From: Actinomycetota bacterium
GTDB taxonomy: Bacteria > Actinomycetota > Actinomycetes > Propionibacteriales > Propionibacteriaceae
DNA: 64,000 bases
NCBI GenBank assembly: GCA_020161795.1
Contig: JAIUOR010000060.1
Span: 62,001-126,000, forward strand
Direction: 5' to 3'
Within the stretch, counting starts at the first letter, position 1. Every line of letters starts with the position of its first letter. The position numbers and the translations under genes are program-made. Shown piece after piece: positions 1 to 10,324 of this stretch. Below the pieces are notes generated by a model. The model made no database searches. It saw nothing but the letters and a program-made list of their open reading frames with translations, and was not told the origin of the DNA.

Positions 1-138
1 GCGATCCCCGCCGTCCGTCCGCTGGATCCCGCGAGCCGCCTGCTCGCCCTCGACCTGGCCCACCAGGTGCGCGCCGAGCTTTCCGACGACACGGAGGCTG
101 TCGCGGCCATCGACCAGACCATCGCCCGGATCGGCTGA
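1..138 (+). CDS. 3' end of an unidentified protein (partial)
   Basis: An open frame enters from the left edge and ends at a TGA at 136-138, giving the last 45 residues of a protein. The tail is acidic and looks helical, ending in IDQTIARIG. Codon use is GC-rich like the neighbours. The next gene lies 45 bp downstream on the same strand with its own promoter, so the two need not be cotranscribed. I do not recognise the family from so short a fragment. Confidence 0.6.
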   Translation, partial: AIPAVRPLDPASRLLALDLAHQVRAELSDDTEAVAAIDQTIARIG

Positions 139-183
139 ACCCGCGCTCCTGCGCGGCGGGCGCACTCCCGTTAGCCTGGACGG

Positions 184-1443
184 GTGCGCATCTCCACCGA
201 GGCCCTGCCGGGGCTGACCCTCACCAACCTGACCCTGGATGTTCCGCTCGACCATGCGGATCCGGGCTCACCGACGATCGAGGTGTTCGCCCGCGTCGTG
301 ACCGGCGAGGACGGCGGGGACAAGCCGTATCTGGTCTTCCTGCAGGGTGGGCCGGGACACGAGGCACCCCGGCCGATGCTCAGCCCGGCAAGCCCGTCGT
401 GGCTGCCCCGGGCGCTGCGGGAATATCAGGTGGTGATGCTCGACCAGCGCGGTACCGGGCGGTCGACGCCGATCTCCTCACCCACGGTGGCCCCGCTGGC
501 CGGCCTGGATGCCGCCGGTCAGGCGGAGTGGATCACCCACCTGCGCGCGGACGAGATCGTGCACGACGCCGAGCGGGTGCGCGAGGCGCTGGGCGCGAAG
601 CAGTGGACGGTGCTGGGCCAGTCCTTCGGCGGGTTCACCACCCTGCACTATCTATCGGTGCATCCGGAGTCGCTCGCCGCAGCGCTGATCACCGGCGGGC
701 TGAGCGCGGTCCAGCACCCGGTGGACGATGTCTACGCGACGACCTGGCAGATCATGATCGCCAAGTCCGAGGCGTATCACCGACACTTCCCGGCCGACCG
801 GGAACGGATCCGCGAGCTGAGCGCACTGTGCACCCAGGGCCGGATCAGCCTGCCGAACGGCGACCTGGTCTCGGCCGACCGGTTCCGCACCATCGGGCAT
901 CTACTGGGGATGCAGGGCGGCCCGGAGCGGCTGCACTACCTGCTGGAGCTGGATCCCTCCTCGTCCGGCTTCGGCCACGACCTGGCAGCCTCCCTCCCGT
1001 TCGGAGGACGAAACCCGCTCTACGCCGTCTTCCACGAATCCAGCTACGCCGACGGTGGCGCGACCCGCTGGTCGGCCGACCGGACGATGCCCGACCGGGT
1101 CCGCGAGGACGTCACCCTGCTCGGCGGGGAGCACCTGCACCGCAGCCTGTTCGCCGAGGACTCCGAACTGCGTCCGTTCGCCGAGGTGGCCGACCTGCTG
1201 GCCGAGTACGAATGGAACCAGCTCTACTTCCCCGACAAGCTCGCGCAGGCCGACGTCCCGGTCGCCGCTGCCGTCTATGCCGGCGACGCCTACGTCCCGC
1301 TGGACTACTCCCTGGAGACCGCCGCCCTGCTGCCCGACTGCCGCGCCTGGGTGACCAGTGAGTACGAGCACAACGGTCTGCGGATGGACGATGCCGTGCT
1401 CGACCATCTGATCGGCCTGGTGAAGCACCGCCGCTGGCTGTAG
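184..1443 (+). CDS. Alpha/beta hydrolase, proline iminopeptidase-like (peptidase family S33)
   Basis: A 419-residue alpha/beta hydrolase of the proline iminopeptidase type, expected to release N-terminal residues from peptides in the cytoplasm. Visible landmarks are the oxyanion-hole stretch LQGGPG at about 53-58, DQRGTGRS at 87-94, the nucleophile elbow GQSFGG with Ser147, a candidate Asp in AGDAYVPLD and the C-terminal His in EYEHNG. The GTG start is chosen because a TAGCCT -10 hexamer (172-177) lies exactly 6 nt upstream, so the mRNA probably begins at the start codon. It converges with rlmB. The family assignment is firm; activity on proline specifically is inferred. Confidence 0.85.
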   Translation: MRISTEALPGLTLTNLTLDVPLDHADPGSPTIEVFARVVTGEDGGDKPYLVFLQGGPGHEAPRPMLSPASPSWLPRALREYQVVMLDQRGTGRSTPISSPTVAPLAGLDAAGQAEWITHLRADEIVHDAERVREALGAKQWTVLGQSFGGFTTLHYLSVHPESLAAALITGGLSAVQHPVDDVYATTWQIMIAKSEAYHRHFPADRERIRELSALCTQGRISLPNGDLVSADRFRTIGHLLGMQGGPERLHYLLELDPSSSGFGHDLAASLPFGGRNPLYAVFHESSYADGGATRWSADRTMPDRVREDVTLLGGEHLHRSLFAEDSELRPFAEVADLLAEYEWNQLYFPDKLAQADVPVAAAVYAGDAYVPLDYSLETAALLPDCRAWVTSEYEHNGLRMDDAVLDHLIGLVKHRRWL

Positions 1444-1445
1444 GA

Positions 1446-1533
1446 ATCAGCCGCGAGAGCGGGTGATCTCGTCGTACCGCACGGGTCCGCCCGTGCTCAA
1501 TAAGAGATCAGCCGCGAGAGCGGGTGATCTCGT
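1446..1533. repeat. 27-bp perfect direct repeat duplicating the rlmB 3' end
   Basis: Positions 1446-1472 and 1507-1533 are identical. The right copy is the last codons of rlmB plus its stop. The left copy lies beyond the stop and, read on the minus strand, again encodes EITRSRG and a stop, preceded by a different short open stretch. It looks like a relic of a local duplication or of recombination at the gene end. Confidence 0.85.
1479..1496. terminator. Hairpin between convergent genes
   Basis: A 7-bp perfect stem, GCACGGG with CCCGTGC, and a TCCG loop sit between the converging peptidase and rlmB genes. Neither strand has a clear U-tract after the stem, so it is at best a weak intrinsic terminator for either gene. 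Confidence 0.45.
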
Positions 1534-2476
1534 AGAGGGCGATCGCCGCCGCCACCGAGGCGTTCAGCGACTCCACGGCAGAACCGATCGGAATGGACGT
1601 CAGCACGTCGCAGTTCTCGCGCACCAGCCGGGCCAGGCCCTCGCCCTCGGAGCCGACCACCAGCAGCACCGGGCCGTCGATCCCGGGGAAGCCGGCAACG
1701 TCGGTCTCGGCCTCACCGGCCAGGCCGACGACGGTGAAGCCGGCGTCGGCGTACTGCTTGAGCACGCGGTTCAGGTTGGTCACCTGGGCGACCGGTACAC
1801 GGGCGGCGGCACCGGCCGAGGTCTTCCAGGCGGCCGCCGTCATGTGCGCGGACCGACGCTCGGGAATGATCACACCCTGCGCGCCGAAGGCGGCTGCGGA
1901 GCGCACGATCGCGCCCAGATTGCGCGGATCGGTGATGGAATCCAGGGCGACCACCAGCCCGGCCGGTTCCGCGTGGATCGCATCGGCGAGCACGTCCTCG
2001 GGGTCGGCGTACTCGAACTCCGGAAGCTGGAGCGCGACGCCCTGGTGGACCCCGCCGCCGGTCAGCCGGTCGAGCTCGGGGCGGGTGGCGGCCAGCAGCG
2101 GGATGCCGTGGTCGGCTGCGAAGGCGAAGATGTCGCGCAACCGGGCGTCCCGCTCGGATCCCTCGGCCACGTAGGCGCGCTTCACCGGCAGGCCGGCCTG
2201 CAACGCCTCCAGCACCGCGTTGCGTCCGATCACCCAGTCGGCGCCGGCGGTGGCAGTGCCGCTCTTGCGCGGCGCGCCCTGACGGGAGCCCTTGGCGCGG
2301 CTGGATGACTTGCCGGGCTCGTCCGGACGGCGCTTGCGGTAGGCCTTGTGGTACGGCCGATCCTCGGCTTTGGGGGTGGGGCCTTTGCCCTCCAGGCCGC
2401 GGCGGACCCGGCCGCCGGAGCCGGCCGGCGTGGACTGCTTCTTGGTCGCGCCGCGGCGCTGGCTGTTGCCGGCCAT
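1508..2476 (-). CDS. rlmB: 23S rRNA (guanosine-2'-O-)-methyltransferase RlmB (TrmH family)
   Basis: A SpoU/TrmH-family 2'-O-methyltransferase of 322 residues that uses S-adenosylmethionine on 23S rRNA. The first 80 residues are a basic, low-complexity extension rich in Lys, Arg, Ser and Gly, followed by the L30e-like substrate-binding region (from VIGRNAVLEAL) and the knotted SPOUT domain with motifs DSITDPRNLGAIVRSA, VGSEGEGL and SLNASVAAAI. The ATG overlaps the cysS stop as TGATG, so translation is coupled to cysS. The basic extension is common in actinobacterial members and probably helps RNA binding. The 3' end is duplicated just downstream. Confidence 0.93.
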   Translation of the reverse strand: MAGNSQRRGATKKQSTPAGSGGRVRRGLEGKGPTPKAEDRPYHKAYRKRRPDEPGKSSSRAKGSRQGAPRKSGTATAGADWVIGRNAVLEALQAGLPVKRAYVAEGSERDARLRDIFAFAADHGIPLLAATRPELDRLTGGGVHQGVALQLPEFEYADPEDVLADAIHAEPAGLVVALDSITDPRNLGAIVRSAAAFGAQGVIIPERRSAHMTAAAWKTSAGAAARVPVAQVTNLNRVLKQYADAGFTVVGLAGEAETDVAGFPGIDGPVLLVVGSEGEGLARLVRENCDVLTSIPIGSAVESLNASVAAAIALYEITRSRG

Positions 2477-3885
2477 CAATCCTCCAGTGCCCACTCGGGG
2501 CCGTTCGGGGTGTCGGTGATCTTCAGGCCGAGTTCGCTCAGCTGATCGCGGATCGTGTCGGCGGCCGCCCAGTCCTTGCGGGCGCGGGCCTCCTGGCGCT
2601 GGGTGAGCATGGCCTGCACCAGTCCGTCCACGACCGGACGGAGGTTCCCGTCGCCGGCGTACGGGTCGGCGTCCGAGATCAGACCGAGCACGCTCAGCAT
2701 CGACATCACGGCGGCCAGCGCTGCGGCGACTCCCTCGGTATCGCCGGCCTCGATGGCGACATTGCCCTGCTTGACGGTGTTGAACAGCACCGCCATCGCC
2801 CCGGGCGTGCCGAGGTCGTCGTCCATTGCCGCGGCGAACTCCGCCGGGACTTCCGGAGCGTAGGCGAACCAGCCGGTCTGGCTGACGATCTTGACCGCAC
2901 GCTGTACGAACCCGTCGATCCGGGCCAGCTGGGCGGTCGCCTCGTCCAGCGAGGTGTCGCTGAACTCCACCGACGAGCGGTAGTGCGGTGCGAGCAGGTA
3001 GAGCCGGACGGCGCGCGCCGGGTAGCGCTTCACGACCTCGCTGACCAGCGCGCCGTTGCCGAGCGACTTGCTCATCTTCTCGCCGGCCGCGGTGACCCAG
3101 CCGTTGTGCATCCAGAACCGGGCGAACGGACGCCCGGCAGCCCGCGACTGCGCGAGCTCGTTCTCGTGGTGCGGGAAGCGCAGGTCGAGGCCGCCGCCGT
3201 GGATGTCGAACTCGTCGCCGAGGTACTTCCCGGCCATCGCCGAGCATTCGATGTGCCAGCCCGGCCGGCCGCGTCCCCATGGCGAGGGCCAGGAGGCGGT
3301 CAGCGGCTCGGTGGGCTTGTGCCCCTTCCAGAGCGCGAAGTCGCGGGGATCGCGCTTGCCGCGCGGATCGGCATCGGGAGCCGCTTCCATGTCGTCCACC
3401 CGCTGGTGGGAGAGCGAGCCGTAGGCCGGCCAGGAGCGGACGTCGAAGTAGACATCCCCCGAGCCGTCGGCGGCCACGTAGGCGTGGCCGCGTTCGATCA
3501 GGGTCTCGATCAGCTCGATCATCTCGGGAATGTGGCCGGTGGCCCGCGGTTCGTAGGTCGGCGGCTCGCAGCCCAGCGCGGCGTAGGCCTCGTGCAGCTC
3601 CCGCTCGAACCGGTAGGCGTGGGCGTACCAGGGCACGCCCGCCTCGGCGGACTTCTCCAGGATCTTGTCGTCGATGTCGGTGACGTTGGCCACCACCGTC
3701 ACCTCGTAGCCGCGGAAGCTCAGCCAGCGGCGCAGCACGTCGAAGACCACCTCCTTGCGGATGTGGCCCAGGTGCGGGGAGGCCTGGACGGTGAGCCCAC
3801 AGTGGTAGATCGACACCTGTCCCGGAACGAGGGGCTCGAAGGGTCGCACGGCGCGGGTGGCGCTGTCGTAAAGCTGCAGACTCAC
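2476..3885 (-). CDS. cysS: Cysteinyl-tRNA synthetase
   Basis: Class I aminoacyl-tRNA synthetase of 469 residues that charges tRNA-Cys with cysteine. The HIGH signature appears as HLGHIR and the KMSKS loop as KMSKSLGN; the zinc-site Cys and His residues (CGLTVQ region, ECSAM, HHENE) are present. The GTG start reading [11 protein letters not shown] is preferred over upstream codons because a TAGACT hexamer (3893-3898) lies 7 nt before it with no Shine-Dalgarno sequence, typical of a leaderless gene. It heads the cysS-rlmB unit, a conserved actinobacterial pair that shares a TGATG junction. Confidence 0.96.
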   Translation of the reverse strand: MSLQLYDSATRAVRPFEPLVPGQVSIYHCGLTVQASPHLGHIRKEVVFDVLRRWLSFRGYEVTVVANVTDIDDKILEKSAEAGVPWYAHAYRFERELHEAYAALGCEPPTYEPRATGHIPEMIELIETLIERGHAYVAADGSGDVYFDVRSWPAYGSLSHQRVDDMEAAPDADPRGKRDPRDFALWKGHKPTEPLTASWPSPWGRGRPGWHIECSAMAGKYLGDEFDIHGGGLDLRFPHHENELAQSRAAGRPFARFWMHNGWVTAAGEKMSKSLGNGALVSEVVKRYPARAVRLYLLAPHYRSSVEFSDTSLDEATAQLARIDGFVQRAVKIVSQTGWFAYAPEVPAEFAAAMDDDLGTPGAMAVLFNTVKQGNVAIEAGDTEGVAAALAAVMSMLSVLGLISDADPYAGDGNLRPVVDGLVQAMLTQRQEARARKDWAAADTIRDQLSELGLKITDTPNGPEWALED

Positions 3886-4017
3886 AGGCGGCAGTCTAGA
3901 ACCCACGCCGCGACTGACACGCATCGTCTTCGGACAACCGGCGTGGATCCCCGGTGGAAGCGAGCGTCAGCCGGCCGGCAACCTGCTCGCGGAGACCCGG
4001 TGCCGATCGCGTCGGGA

Positions 4018-4878
4018 TCAGTCCGCTCGCCTCGAACCGAGCCGAGCGACCATCGTGGGGTTGCGGTGGTCGAAGAACAAGGATCCGCCTTGATCAAGAC
4101 CGGCGATGGTCTCCAGCTCACCGGGGGTGAGCTCGAAGTCGAACACGTCGATGTTCTGGCGGATGCGTTCCGGGGTGACCGACTTGGGGATCACGACGAC
4201 ATCGGACTGGATCAGCCATCGCAGCACGACCTGCGCCACCGACTTGCCGCGAGCCTGCGCTATCGGGGCGAGCACCGGATGAGTGAAGATGCCGTTCTTC
4301 CCTTCGGCGAACGGCCCCCACGACTCGTGCTGCACCCCGTGCTCGACCATGAGCGCGTGGTCTTCTGCTCGCTGGTGGAACGGGTGGGTCTCGATCTGGT
4401 TGACCGCCGGCACGATCTCGTTGTTCACGATGAGATCGACGAGCCGGTCCGGGTGGAAGTTGGAGACCCCGATCGCGCGAGCGTCGCCGTCCCGGTAGAT
4501 GCGTTCCATCGCCCGCCATTCGGAGTAGTAGTCGCCATAGGGCTGGTGGATCAGGTACAGGTCGAGGTAGTCGAGCCCCAGCCTCGCCAGTGAGGACTCG
4601 AACGCGTGCGCGGTCCGCTTCTCCCCGGCACCGGCTGGACCGCTGTCCTGTATCCACAGCTTGGTCGTGACGAACAGCTCACTACGCGGGATCCCGCTGC
4701 CGGCGATGGCGCGACCGACGGCCTCCTCGTTGCCGTACGCCGCGGCGGTGTCCAGGAGCCGGTACCCCGCCTCGAGCGCCGCGGCCACCGCCCACTCGGT
4801 CTCATCGGCGGGGACCTGGTAGACCCCGTACCCCAGGACGGGCATTTCCACACCGTTGTTCAAGGTCACGGTCTGCAT
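4018..4878 (-). CDS. Aldo/keto reductase (2,5-diketo-D-gluconate reductase type)
   Basis: NADPH-dependent aldo/keto reductase of 286 residues, a TIM-barrel enzyme that reduces aldehydes and ketones. The catalytic tetrad is visible as Asp43 ([11 protein letters not shown]), Tyr48, Lys73 (TTKLWI) and His111 (LIHQPYGD), and the cofactor segment [10 protein letters not shown] is near the C-terminus. The ATG is preceded by GGGAGG at good spacing. It stands alone between cysS and the DUF4032 gene. The physiological substrate cannot be told from the sequence; family members include diketogluconate and methylglyoxal reductases. Confidence 0.9.
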   Translation of the reverse strand: MQTVTLNNGVEMPVLGYGVYQVPADETEWAVAAALEAGYRLLDTAAAYGNEEAVGRAIAGSGIPRSELFVTTKLWIQDSGPAGAGEKRTAHAFESSLARLGLDYLDLYLIHQPYGDYYSEWRAMERIYRDGDARAIGVSNFHPDRLVDLIVNNEIVPAVNQIETHPFHQRAEDHALMVEHGVQHESWGPFAEGKNGIFTHPVLAPIAQARGKSVAQVVLRWLIQSDVVVIPKSVTPERIRQNIDVFDFELTPGELETIAGLDQGGSLFFDHRNPTMVARLGSRRAD

Positions 4879-5008
4879 AGTGCGATACCTCCCAGGATCC
4901 GGCCGGGCTCAGCCCGGGTGGAGCGCAACGCCCCGGTATCCATTGGACAACTCAACTCCGGTTGGCGGTAGTCACCACACTTCCCAAGACCCCAGCCGGC
5001 GACCTTGC

Positions 5009-6376
5009 TCAGCGCGACTTGGCGCGCAGCGCGTCGATGTCGAGGAAGCTGGGCTGCGGTTCGGCGTCGTCGATACCGGTCTCCCAGGGATCCTCCGGCA
5101 TCGGGCCGTCGTCGTCGACGAAGCCCTGCGAGGGGTCGTAGGGGTTGGCGAGCTGGCGTTCCTCGCCGGCCGGCATCGTCTCCGACATGGCCTCGTCGGG
5201 CAGGGCGCGCAGCACGTCGTGGATGTAGCCCCAGGCGGCCTCGACCAGGGGCACCTCGCGGTTCTCGCGCTGCGAGGCGTACCAGCGGTAGTCCAGCACC
5301 TCGTGGAAGATCTGCGCGGCATCCCGCTTGCCCCGCAGTTCCGGAGGCACCGCAGAGACCACCGGCTGGAAGCACTCGGTGAGCCACTGGTGGGCGACCA
5401 CAGCCTCGTCCACGTTCTGCTGACCGGTGCGGGCGCGGAGGGTATCCAGGTCGTTCAGCAGCCGGCGGGCCTGGTTCTCCTCCACATCCAGCCCGGCCAG
5501 GCGCAGCAGCCGGCGGCTGTGGTGACCCGCGTCCACCACCTTGGGCTGGATCCGGATGCTGGAGCCGTCCGGGGAGGTGACGATGTCGAGTTCGGCCACG
5601 TCGAAGCCGAGGGCGTTCAGTCGCCGCACCCGGTTCTCGATGCGGAAGGTCTCGGTGCCCGGGAACTCCTCGACCCCGGTCAGCTCGGCCCACAGATCCC
5701 GGTAGCGGGTGATGATCGACTCCACCAGTACGAGCGGGTCGAGCGAGGGGTCGAGCATCCGGCCGGCCTCCAGGTCGCAGAACTCGCCGTAGAGGTTGGT
5801 GGTGGCGATCGTCAGATCGTGCTCCCGCTGGCCGTCGGTCAGGGTCTCGTGCAGTTCGCCGGTCTCGGCGTCAACCAGGTAGGCGGCGAATTGCCCGGCA
5901 TCGCGACGGAACAGCACGTTCGACAGCGACACGTCGCCCCACAGGAAGCCGATCAGGTGCAGCCGCACCAGCAGCACCACCAGGGCGTCGACCAGCCGGG
6001 AGACGGTGTCGGGCCGGACGCCGAAGTCGAACAGAGCCCGGTAGGGCAGCGAGAACTCCAGGTGCCGGGTGATCAGGACGGGATCGAGCGGCTGGCCGTC
6101 GCGGCCGAAGCGTCCGGTCACCACCGCCAGCGGTTCCACGGCCGGGGTGTCGGTGCGGTGCAGGTCGGCCAGCAGCCGGTACTCGTGGATGGCGAGGTGC
6201 TCGATGACCTCCTTGGCGGCATACACCGAGGTGCCGACCCGGATGAACCGGACGACATGGCGCGAGATGCCGCGGGGGAGCGCGACCAGATGGTCCGTGG
6301 GCCACTGCGCCAGCGGCACGTCCCACGGCAGTGGGATCAGTCGGGAGTCGGGCCGCGACGAGAGAAACCTGGGCAC
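5009..6376 (-). CDS. DUF4032 protein with kinase-like (lipopolysaccharide kinase) fold
   Basis: A 455-residue protein of a family widespread in Actinobacteria. The N-terminal half resembles RIO/lipopolysaccharide kinases: AAKEVIEHLAIHEYRLL suggests the Lys-Glu pair of a kinase N-lobe and GDVSLSNVLFRRD the HxD-like catalytic loop. The C-terminal part (about 215-390) matches what is known as DUF4032, followed by an acidic tail. Phosphotransfer activity is inferred, not shown. The start is uncertain: GTG 6376 follows a close GAAGGAG, while a GTG at 6391 would add five residues. No operon partners. Confidence 0.75.
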   Translation of the reverse strand: MPRFLSSRPDSRLIPLPWDVPLAQWPTDHLVALPRGISRHVVRFIRVGTSVYAAKEVIEHLAIHEYRLLADLHRTDTPAVEPLAVVTGRFGRDGQPLDPVLITRHLEFSLPYRALFDFGVRPDTVSRLVDALVVLLVRLHLIGFLWGDVSLSNVLFRRDAGQFAAYLVDAETGELHETLTDGQREHDLTIATTNLYGEFCDLEAGRMLDPSLDPLVLVESIITRYRDLWAELTGVEEFPGTETFRIENRVRRLNALGFDVAELDIVTSPDGSSIRIQPKVVDAGHHSRRLLRLAGLDVEENQARRLLNDLDTLRARTGQQNVDEAVVAHQWLTECFQPVVSAVPPELRGKRDAAQIFHEVLDYRWYASQRENREVPLVEAAWGYIHDVLRALPDEAMSETMPAGEERQLANPYDPSQGFVDDDGPMPEDPWETGIDDAEPQPSFLDIDALRAKSR

Positions 6377-6532
6377 CGCTCCTTCATACACCAAACCGCC
6401 GGGGTGGCGCGTCCGCCCACCGGCCAGAGCGTCTCAAGCTGTGACCAACTCGACGATGGCGGGCTTGGGCGACATGCTGACGCCAACCCTGAGCCGAGGG
6501 GATTTGGGCGGAGCCAGGTGTCAGGACGCGAA

Positions 6533-6562
6533 AACGCCGGCCGGGAGCATCCGGCCGGCGTT
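6533..6562 (-). terminator. Rho-independent terminator of the msmK-like gene
   Basis: A perfect 12-bp GC-rich stem (AACGCCGGCCGG with its complement) and a 6-nt loop, ending on the minus strand in GTTTTCG. It lies 10 bp after the stop of the ABC ATPase gene and is the clearest intrinsic terminator in the window. Confidence 0.85.
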
Positions 6563-6571
6563 CGCTTGGCG

Positions 6572-7666
<1,095 letters not shown>

Positions 7667-7879
7667 GCCACACATCCTTTCCATGGGCAGGTACGTGCCC
7701 AACGATCCGTAGTGGAAACGCAGGCCGCGGCAGAGCGGCCTAGCGGCCATTTTTGCACAGGAGGATGCCCGGTTTCGGGGAACGGACGGCTCACGGCAAA
7801 CTGATACCGAGTCGTGACCTTTGCCCCGGATTCGCCGACTGGCAAGCGGATTGGGCCGGCTCGGGTAGGCTCCCGGACG

Positions 7880-8638
7880 ATGACCACGACACCGCCGCAG
7901 CCAGAGCCGGTTCCGTCGCCCGAGCAGCTTCCGGAGCCTGAGCCGACCGACGGAACCGACGCGCCGGCCTCGTCCGAGTGGTGGGGCGACCCGTCGCTTC
8001 CGTGGCGCCGCAAGCCCACCCGCGCCGACTACATCTGCCTGAGCTGGCTCAGTGCGGCGGGTGTCTACGGCATCGTGATCAGCATCCTGCGTCCGGGGTT
8101 GCTGGCCTCCGCGCCCCACGTCCTGGCGTCGCTGGGATCCTGGACCGGCTCGGTGCTGATCGGCGCGATGGCCAGGGTCGGGGATGGCTGGTGGCCGTTG
8201 ATCTGGGCGCTGGGCACCCTCGGCCTGGTGAAGTTCGACTGGGTCTACTGGTGGGCGGGCAAGCTGTGGGGCCGGGGTCTGATCGACGTCTGGTCGGGCC
8301 GCTCCGAGCGGGCACGCCGGCTCAATGCCCGTGCCGAGCGGTTCGCGCGCAAGTACGACACCTGGGCGATCGTGATCGCCATGCTGCCGATCCCGCTGCC
8401 GCGTGCGGTGGTCCTCGCCGTCCTGGGTGAGGCCGGAACCAGCCTGCGCAAGCTCATGACCGTCTCGATCGCCTCCGCCTTCGTGATGATGGGGTGCTAT
8501 CTGGCGCTCGGCTACTGGATCGGTGAGCCGGCGGTCGCCCTGGTCGAGGCCTACGGCCGCTACCTGTGGTACGTCACGCTGGGCCTGCTGGTCGTCATCG
8601 TGGGCAATGCCTGGCGGAAGTCGCGCAAGGAGTCGTGA
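7880..8638 (+). CDS. DedA/VTT-family-like membrane protein
   Basis: A 252-residue protein with a Pro/Glu-rich cytoplasmic N-terminus (about 45 residues), then several hydrophobic segments. The stretch ARKYDTWAIVIAMLPIPLPR resembles the conserved re-entrant loop of DedA/SNARE-associated proteins, proposed lipid transporters or proton-dependent membrane homeostasis proteins. An ATG start fits a TAGGCT -10 hexamer (7866-7871) 8 nt upstream, with no Shine-Dalgarno sequence. It diverges from the msmK-like gene across about 210 bp that hold both promoters. Assignment to DedA is probable; function is unknown. Confidence 0.7.
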   Translation: MTTTPPQPEPVPSPEQLPEPEPTDGTDAPASSEWWGDPSLPWRRKPTRADYICLSWLSAAGVYGIVISILRPGLLASAPHVLASLGSWTGSVLIGAMARVGDGWWPLIWALGTLGLVKFDWVYWWAGKLWGRGLIDVWSGRSERARRLNARAERFARKYDTWAIVIAMLPIPLPRAVVLAVLGEAGTSLRKLMTVSIASAFVMMGCYLALGYWIGEPAVALVEAYGRYLWYVTLGLLVVIVGNAWRKSRKES

Positions 8639-8662
8639 CCCGGGGTTCGCGTCGTCATCGGA

Positions 8663-8702
8663 CTGGTGGCTCCGCATCTCCCCTCCGATGCGGAGCCACC
8701 AG
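8663..8702. terminator. Long perfect hairpin after the DedA-like gene
   Basis: A 15-bp perfect stem (CTGGTGGCTCCGCAT and its complement) with a 10-nt loop begins 25 bp after the DedA-like stop. There is no U-tract, so it may act as an L-shaped terminator or RNA-stabilising hairpin. Confidence 0.6.
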
Positions 8703-8879
8703 AACCGGAGCCGGCTCACTCGGCGGCCTCCCGCTGTCCCGCGACTCTCCGTACGCCCCCCAGCGATGACGAGTCACCAGAGACAATCACCCGCGACTTA
8801 TGTGAGCACTGCTCTCTGAAACGAGACTCTAGCCCGTCCCGGAGGCAGAAGCAAGAGCGCCGCTCTCAATTGCGCATAG

Positions 8880-8896
8880 AGCTTCCTGATGTGGAA
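8880..8896. promoter_or_regulatory. Possible TetR operator
   Basis: The inverted repeat CTTCC-N6-GGAAG (8882-8897 region) lies immediately before the TetR-family coding start, where an autorepressor would be expected to bind. The arms are only 5 bp long, so this is weak. Confidence 0.3.
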
Positions 8897-8906
8897 GAAT
8901 GTCGGC

Positions 8907-9611
8907 ATGCCGACGCCACGGGAGCGGGCCCGAGAACGGACCCTGGCCGAGATCCGCAGTCTCGCCTGGCTTCAGGTCGAGGAGGTGGGCCCGGCAGCGC
9001 TGTCGCTCCGCGGCATCGCGCGCGATCTCGGCGTGGTCTCGTCGGCGATCTACCGCTATGTCAGCAGCCGGGACGATCTGCTCACCGAGCTTCTCGTGGC
9101 CGGTTTCAGCGATCTGGCCGAGGCCGTCGAGCGCGCTGAGTCGGTCGTCCCGCGGGAGGCCTACCGCGAGCGGTGGCTGACGATCTGCCGGACGATGCGC
9201 GCCTGGGCGCTGGGCCGTCCGGCAGCCTGGGGGCTGCTCTACGGCGGCCCGGTGCCCGGCTACAACGCTCCCCAGCAGACCACGGCCGTGCCCGGTGCCC
9301 GCGTCCTGCTGCAACAGGGCGCGGTGCTGATCGAGGCGCAGGCCGCGGGCCGGCTCCGGCCGCGAATCGGCCCGGCAGGCGATCTCGGCGAGGTGCCGGC
9401 GGTGCTGCGAGCCGAGCTGGAGGCCGCCGCGGCAGCCTTTCAGCTGGAGGTCGGCGCGGAACTGGTGGCGCTCGGCATCCTCGGCTGGACGATCTCGGTG
9501 GCCGTGATCAGTTCGGAGGTCTTCGAGCAGCTGGGTCCGGATGCCATCGCGGCCCGCGACCAGCTGGCGGAACTCCAGTTCGCCAGTGCCGCCGACGCCC
9601 TGGGGCTGTAG
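8907..9611 (+). CDS. TetR-family transcriptional regulator
   Basis: One-component regulator of 234 residues. The N-terminal 50 residues form a TetR helix-turn-helix (LSLRGIARDLGVVSSAIYRYVSSRDDLLTELL). The C-terminal domain resembles the WHG-type ligand domain seen in many actinobacterial TetR proteins (RMRAWALGRPAAWGLLYGGPVPGY). The start is uncertain between ATG 8907 and an in-frame ATG at 8889, which adds six residues. No target gene is obvious: dcd converges with it and the upstream gene is separated by a hairpin, so autoregulation or a remote target is likely. Confidence 0.85.
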   Translation: MPTPRERARERTLAEIRSLAWLQVEEVGPAALSLRGIARDLGVVSSAIYRYVSSRDDLLTELLVAGFSDLAEAVERAESVVPREAYRERWLTICRTMRAWALGRPAAWGLLYGGPVPGYNAPQQTTAVPGARVLLQQGAVLIEAQAAGRLRPRIGPAGDLGEVPAVLRAELEAAAAAFQLEVGAELVALGILGWTISVAVISSEVFEQLGPDAIAARDQLAELQFASAADALGL

Positions 9612-9620
9612 CCCGGTTTC

Positions 9621-10214
9621 TCAGCCGTTGTCGGCCGCGTCGACGTCCACCCGATGGAAGCCCAGGTGCGAACGGGAGGCGGTCGGCCCGCGCTGGCCCT
9701 GGTAGCGGGAGCCGGTGGCGCCCGAACCGTAGGGATGCTGCGCCGGTGAGGAGAGCCGGAAGAAGCACAGCTGCCCGATCTTCATCCCCGGCCAGAGCTT
9801 GATCGGCAGGGTCGCCACGTTCGACAGTTCCAGCGTCACGTGACCGGTGAACCCCGGGTCGACGAAACCCGCGGTCGAATGGGTGAGCAAGCCGAGCCGG
9901 CCCAGCGAGCTCTTTCCCTCCAACCGGGCGGCCAGGTCGTCCGGCAGCCCGACCAGCTCGTAGGTCGAACCGAGCACGAACTCGCCCGGATGCAGCACGA
10001 AGGGCTCGTCCGCCGGCACCTCGATCAGGCGGGTCAGCTCGGGCTGGCTCTCCGCGGGGTCGATCGAGGGGTACTTGTGATTGTCGAACAGCCGGAAGTA
10101 CCGATCCAGCCGGACGTCCACCGAGGCGGGCTGAACCATCTGGGGATCCCACGGATCGAGCCGAACCCGTCCGGTCTCGACTTCGGCCAGGATGTCACGA
10201 TCTGAGAGCAGCAC
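9621..10214 (-). CDS. dcd: dCTP deaminase (probably dUMP-forming)
   Basis: Homotrimeric dCTP deaminase of 197 residues that supplies dUMP for thymidylate synthesis. The conserved block [30 protein letters not shown] carries the catalytic Ser-Arg and Glu region; the C-terminal [11 protein letters not shown] loop closes over the nucleotide. Mycobacterial homologues are bifunctional, converting dCTP straight to dUMP, and this length fits that group. A GTG start lies 6 nt after a TAGGCT hexamer (10221-10226), suggesting a leaderless mRNA. It sits just downstream of tRNA-Thr on the same strand. Confidence 0.93.
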   Translation of the reverse strand: MLLSDRDILAEVETGRVRLDPWDPQMVQPASVDVRLDRYFRLFDNHKYPSIDPAESQPELTRLIEVPADEPFVLHPGEFVLGSTYELVGLPDDLAARLEGKSSLGRLGLLTHSTAGFVDPGFTGHVTLELSNVATLPIKLWPGMKIGQLCFFRLSSPAQHPYGSGATGSRYQGQRGPTASRSHLGFHRVDVDAADNG

Positions 10215-10251
10215 CCGGCCAGCCTAACGGCCGGTGCGCGGGCCCCACGAG

Positions 10252-10324
10252 AGCCTCCGACGGGATTCGAACCCGTGACCCACCGCTTACAAGGCGGTAG
10301 CTCTGCCAACTGAGCTACAGAGGC
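10252..10324 (-). tRNA. tRNA-Thr (anticodon UGU)
   Basis: A complete 73-nt cloverleaf on the minus strand. Acceptor GCCTCTG pairs with CGGAGGC including one G-U pair, the anticodon stem ACCGC/GCGGT encloses the loop CTTGTAA (anticodon TGT, decoding ACA), and the T arm carries GGTTCGAATCC. The discriminator base is U and the 3' CCA is not encoded. The upstream kinase gene runs 10 nt into its 5' end. Confidence 0.95.
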
